NCBI GenBank assembly: GCA_013416795.1 | Contig: RQSC01000998.1 | Coordinates: 2,663-61,574, forward strand | Origin: Prasinococcaceae sp. CCMP 1430 | Lineage: Eukaryota > Prasinodermophyta > Palmophyllophyceae > Prasinococcales > Prasinococcaceae | Length of the DNA stretch: 58,912 nt | Direction: 5' to 3' | In this document: one piece after another, positions 56,698 through 58,912 of the stretch | How positions within the stretch are numbered: the stretch's first letter is position 1 | How the letters are laid out: each line of letters starts with the position of its first letter | Made by a program: the position numbers and the translations under genes | Notes under the pieces: model-generated | Told to the model about the DNA's origin: nothing | Database searches by the model: none | Seen by the model: only the letters and a program-made list of their open reading frames with translations

Positions 56698-57852
56698 TCA
56701 CGAGCAGTCCTCAGCCACGCCGGCGGTGCGCCACCCGCCACCCGCTGCAGCGTCGCGCTCGAGCGTCCAGAGCAGGCTATGCCGGTCGCCATCGCCCACC
56801 TCGAGCAGCACGGACACTTCTGAGCAGCCGGCGGTGATGGTAGCTCCAAGCACCTCTGCCTCCCCCGCCTCTGGGCCGAGCAGAGCAGCGAAGGTGGAGT
56901 GCCCACGCAGGACGGCGCCGAATTGCGCAGGGCCACCCAGGCGCTCCTGGTTCCCCGCGCTGCAAAGCGCGAACGCTGCCTCCACACCGGCGTCGCCACC
57001 CACCCGCAGGCACGCGAGCTGTGCTCGCACAACTTCCAGCGCAGCCTCTTTCCCCTTTGGCGGCGATGGCGCCTTCTCTCTCTCGACGCCGACGGCCGAG
57101 CCAGCGACGGCGGCAGCGCGGGCGGGGGTGGGGTCAGCAGCAGCGGCTGCGCTAGGGACGTCCGTGCCGTCCTCCGGCGGATACAGCGCGAGCGTCTCCT
57201 CGAGCGAGAGGAGGTAGGGTGTGCCGGCGTGGCCGTAGTGCCCGAGCAGCCCGTTGTGGAGTGCCTCCGCGAGCACCTCCGCGGACTCCACCACCCGCGG
57301 CCCGCTGCGGTTGAAGAGGCTGCTACCGTCCGTCACCCACACGCCAGTGTCGCCGCTAGCTTCGAGGCCGCGCAGCGCTGCGAGCAGCTCTGGGCAGCGG
57401 CGCAGCTCCCTTGCCACGCGCGATGCGTCGAAGCCACAGAGCGCAAGTACAATCGCGTCCAGAGGCGTGGACAGCAGCTCCTCCACGCCGCCCCACAGCG
57501 TTGGCGTCTTGCCGTCAACCGCAGCGTGCACGGGCACGCCCCCGGCCAGCTCCACGATCTCGGGAAGCCAGTCGGCGCAGCCCATGATCGGCGCGCACCA
57601 CTCAAGGAGCGCGACCCTCGGTTTCATCGCCACGCCCCGCGCCACCTCTGCCACGTCCGCGCGCACCTCTGCCAGCCGACGGTCAAGTCGCTTGCGCAGC
57701 TTTGCCCCGCGCGCTGGGGCGCCCACTGCTGCCGCCACGCGCTCCACGTCGTCCAGCACGCCCTCCAAGGTCTTCGGCCTGAGCACGAGCATTGGCGCGT
57801 CGGTATCGACAATGCCGGGCGTGACAGCGCACACACTGCATTGGTTCTGCAT
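56698..57852 (-). CDS. BtuF/TroA-type cobalamin-binding-like protein fused to DUF4864 (5' truncated)
   Basis: A frame of 384 residues, probably incomplete: the family start is upstream and the frame is open to the N at 57879; ATG 57852 is the first Met. The N-terminal two-thirds is a periplasmic-binding fold: QNQCSVCAVTPGIV, KTLEGVLDDVERVAAAVG, VALLEWCAPIMGCADWLPEI, VELAGGV, LDAIVLALCGFD and SSLFNRSGPRVVESAEVLAE. This matches BtuF-like binding proteins for cobalamin/heme ABC uptake in bacteria. After a Pro/Ala linker a DUF4864 domain closes the protein (ALEVVRAQLACLRVGGDAGV, AFALCSAGNQERLGG, then SLLWTLERDAAAGGGWRTAG). Acquisition from a bacterium or the plastid ancestor is possible. The ligand is unknown; vitamin B12 is a guess from the fold. 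Confidence 0.78.
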   Translation of the reverse strand: MQNQCSVCAVTPGIVDTDAPMLVLRPKTLEGVLDDVERVAAAVGAPARGAKLRKRLDRRLAEVRADVAEVARGVAMKPRVALLEWCAPIMGCADWLPEIVELAGGVPVHAAVDGKTPTLWGGVEELLSTPLDAIVLALCGFDASRVARELRRCPELLAALRGLEASGDTGVWVTDGSSLFNRSGPRVVESAEVLAEALHNGLLGHYGHAGTPYLLSLEETLALYPPEDGTDVPSAAAAADPTPARAAAVAGSAVGVEREKAPSPPKGKEAALEVVRAQLACLRVGGDAGVEAAFALCSAGNQERLGGPAQFGAVLRGHSTFAALLGPEAGEAEVLGATITAGCSEVSVLLEVGDGDRHSLLWTLERDAAAGGGWRTAGVAEDCS

Positions 57853-58912
57853 GGATTGGTTGCGGAGAAGACGGAGGTNGGATGGAGCGAAAACTCTGGC
57901 GGGGCGAAGGGGAGGGGGCGCCCGGGCGCAGGCGGGAGAGTGTCCACGGATGAGGGCGGCGGACGCACCGTCGTGGCGCGCGCGCGTGCGCGCCTCGCCT
58001 CTGCCCTTGTGCGCCGCGCGTGCGCTGTGGCGGCGAGCCCATGAACGCCGAGGGGTGTTGACGCTCGCGCTGGCGAAGGGCGAAGGCCATAAACCTCAAA
58101 CAATCTAACCCAAAGGGGGTGCTCAGAGCGTTTTCTTGCAGGGGGTCGTGCTGGAACGAATGTTACTCGAGGCCGCGGGGGGGGGGGGATGCCCACGGCG
58201 TATGAGCCCAGGGGGCACTCATCTGCGTTTGCGGCTCCGAGGGCTTTAAAATTTTGCTTGGATGAGCAGGCGAAGGGGCGCGCGCCTGCGCGGTCCGCCG
58301 AGGCGCGAAAGCGCGGGCCGGCTGCGCTTCCGGCGCCCGCGCGTGGCGCTAAGGCGAGGGCGCGTCCGCGGCGGCTGGGCGCCGCCGCTCGCCCGCCCAA
58401 TTCGCCCGAATCCGCCGCGGCGCAGCGGAACATGCGGCCCACGGCGGCGCTGAAGCCGCGCGCCATCCGAAACGTGTGCGCGCTCGGCGCGCCGCTTCGA
58501 CGTACTGCAGCAACCCTACCATCTGCCCTCAAACCGAAACCCAAACTAAGAGGGCGCGCCCGCGCCGCCGGCCAGCCAGCGCGCGCGAGCCCCGCTCGGG
58601 CCCCGCCGGCCGGGCCGACGCCGGGGCCGCATGCACGTCCGAATCGACGAAATCATCCGTATCGCGCGCGCGAGCCCTTCGAAGGGGCGAAGAGTCCCGC
58701 AGTCGCCCCGAGGGTTTTTGGCTCTGACTGACGTGCTGGGCACACCCCTGCCTGTCGTCGATCGAGCCAGCCAGAGTCCAGCGCACGAGCCCCCCCGGTG
58801 CGGGGCCCAGGTGGGGGGCGCCACAGCGCGGCGGGGCGCTGAGGCTGTGGCCGGCGGGCGTGGCCTTTGAACGCGGCATAATACAAGGGCGTCGTTCCCT
58901 CGTCATCGGCTC
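57853..58912. other. No gene recognised at the window end
   Basis: About 1 kb contains the N at 57879, a G-run at about 58179-58188 and GC-rich Arg/Ala/Pro shadow frames on both strands. Nothing was assignable. Confidence 0.35.

Overview
The window is nuclear DNA from a GC-rich, single-celled, photosynthetic eukaryote. Most genes have one to four exons. Introns are about 105-280 bp and usually start GTGCG. The products are clearly eukaryotic: NOP58, SCYL1, USP14/UBP6, a CDC20/FZR1-type APC/C activator, a DENN protein, COX10 and Mpv17. One J-protein has the layout of plant chloroplast DnaJ proteins, and a gamma-carbonic-anhydrase-like protein fits a plant-type mitochondrial complex I. Base composition and gene content suit a high-GC alga (haptophyte/pavlovophyte or similar), but that assignment is inference. 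Genes alternate strands, many pairs are convergent with only about 90-220 bp between stops, and I saw no tRNA, rRNA, operon or CRISPR.

Layout. 0-10.7 kb: 5'-truncated JmjC+MAGE(NSE3) fusion (+), 3' exon of ribosomal protein bL21 (-), BTB fragment (+), unknown membrane protein (+), rhodanese(TSTD2)+FSH hydrolase fusion (-), four-exon SEC14/CRAL-TRIO protein (+). 10.9-20.7 kb: secreted LRR protein (-), DENN protein with endocytic motifs (+), a block of direct repeats, and a large secreted inhibitor with seven pacifastin-like and five Kazal modules (+). 20.7-31.5 kb: CUE/SMR protein (-), torsin-like AAA+ ATPase with polyQ (+), COX10 (-), SCYL1 (+), aldo/keto reductase (+). 31.6-39.9 kb: RluA-type pseudouridine synthase (-), NOP58 (-), a 679-N gap with minisatellite and telomere-like sequence, dihydrouridine synthase (+), APC/C activator (-). 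40.9-48.2 kb: unknown coiled-coil protein (+), EF-hand/DUF4347 protein (-), unknown 5'-truncated protein (+). 48.3-57.9 kb: USP14/UBP6 (-), gamma-CA-like (+), alpha/beta hydrolase (-), Mpv17 (-), POT transporter fragment (-), plastid-type DnaJ (+), DUF218 protein (-), BtuF-like+DUF4864 protein (-).

There is no single pathway here; it is ordinary gene-dense nuclear DNA. The most novel items are domain architectures: the inhibitor array with diversified reactive-site residues, the JmjC-MAGE fusion, the EF-hand/DUF4347 protein with an apparently lost catalytic pair, and a bacterial-type substrate-binding protein fused to DUF4864. Six single N positions look like scaffold joins, and most of them truncate a gene.
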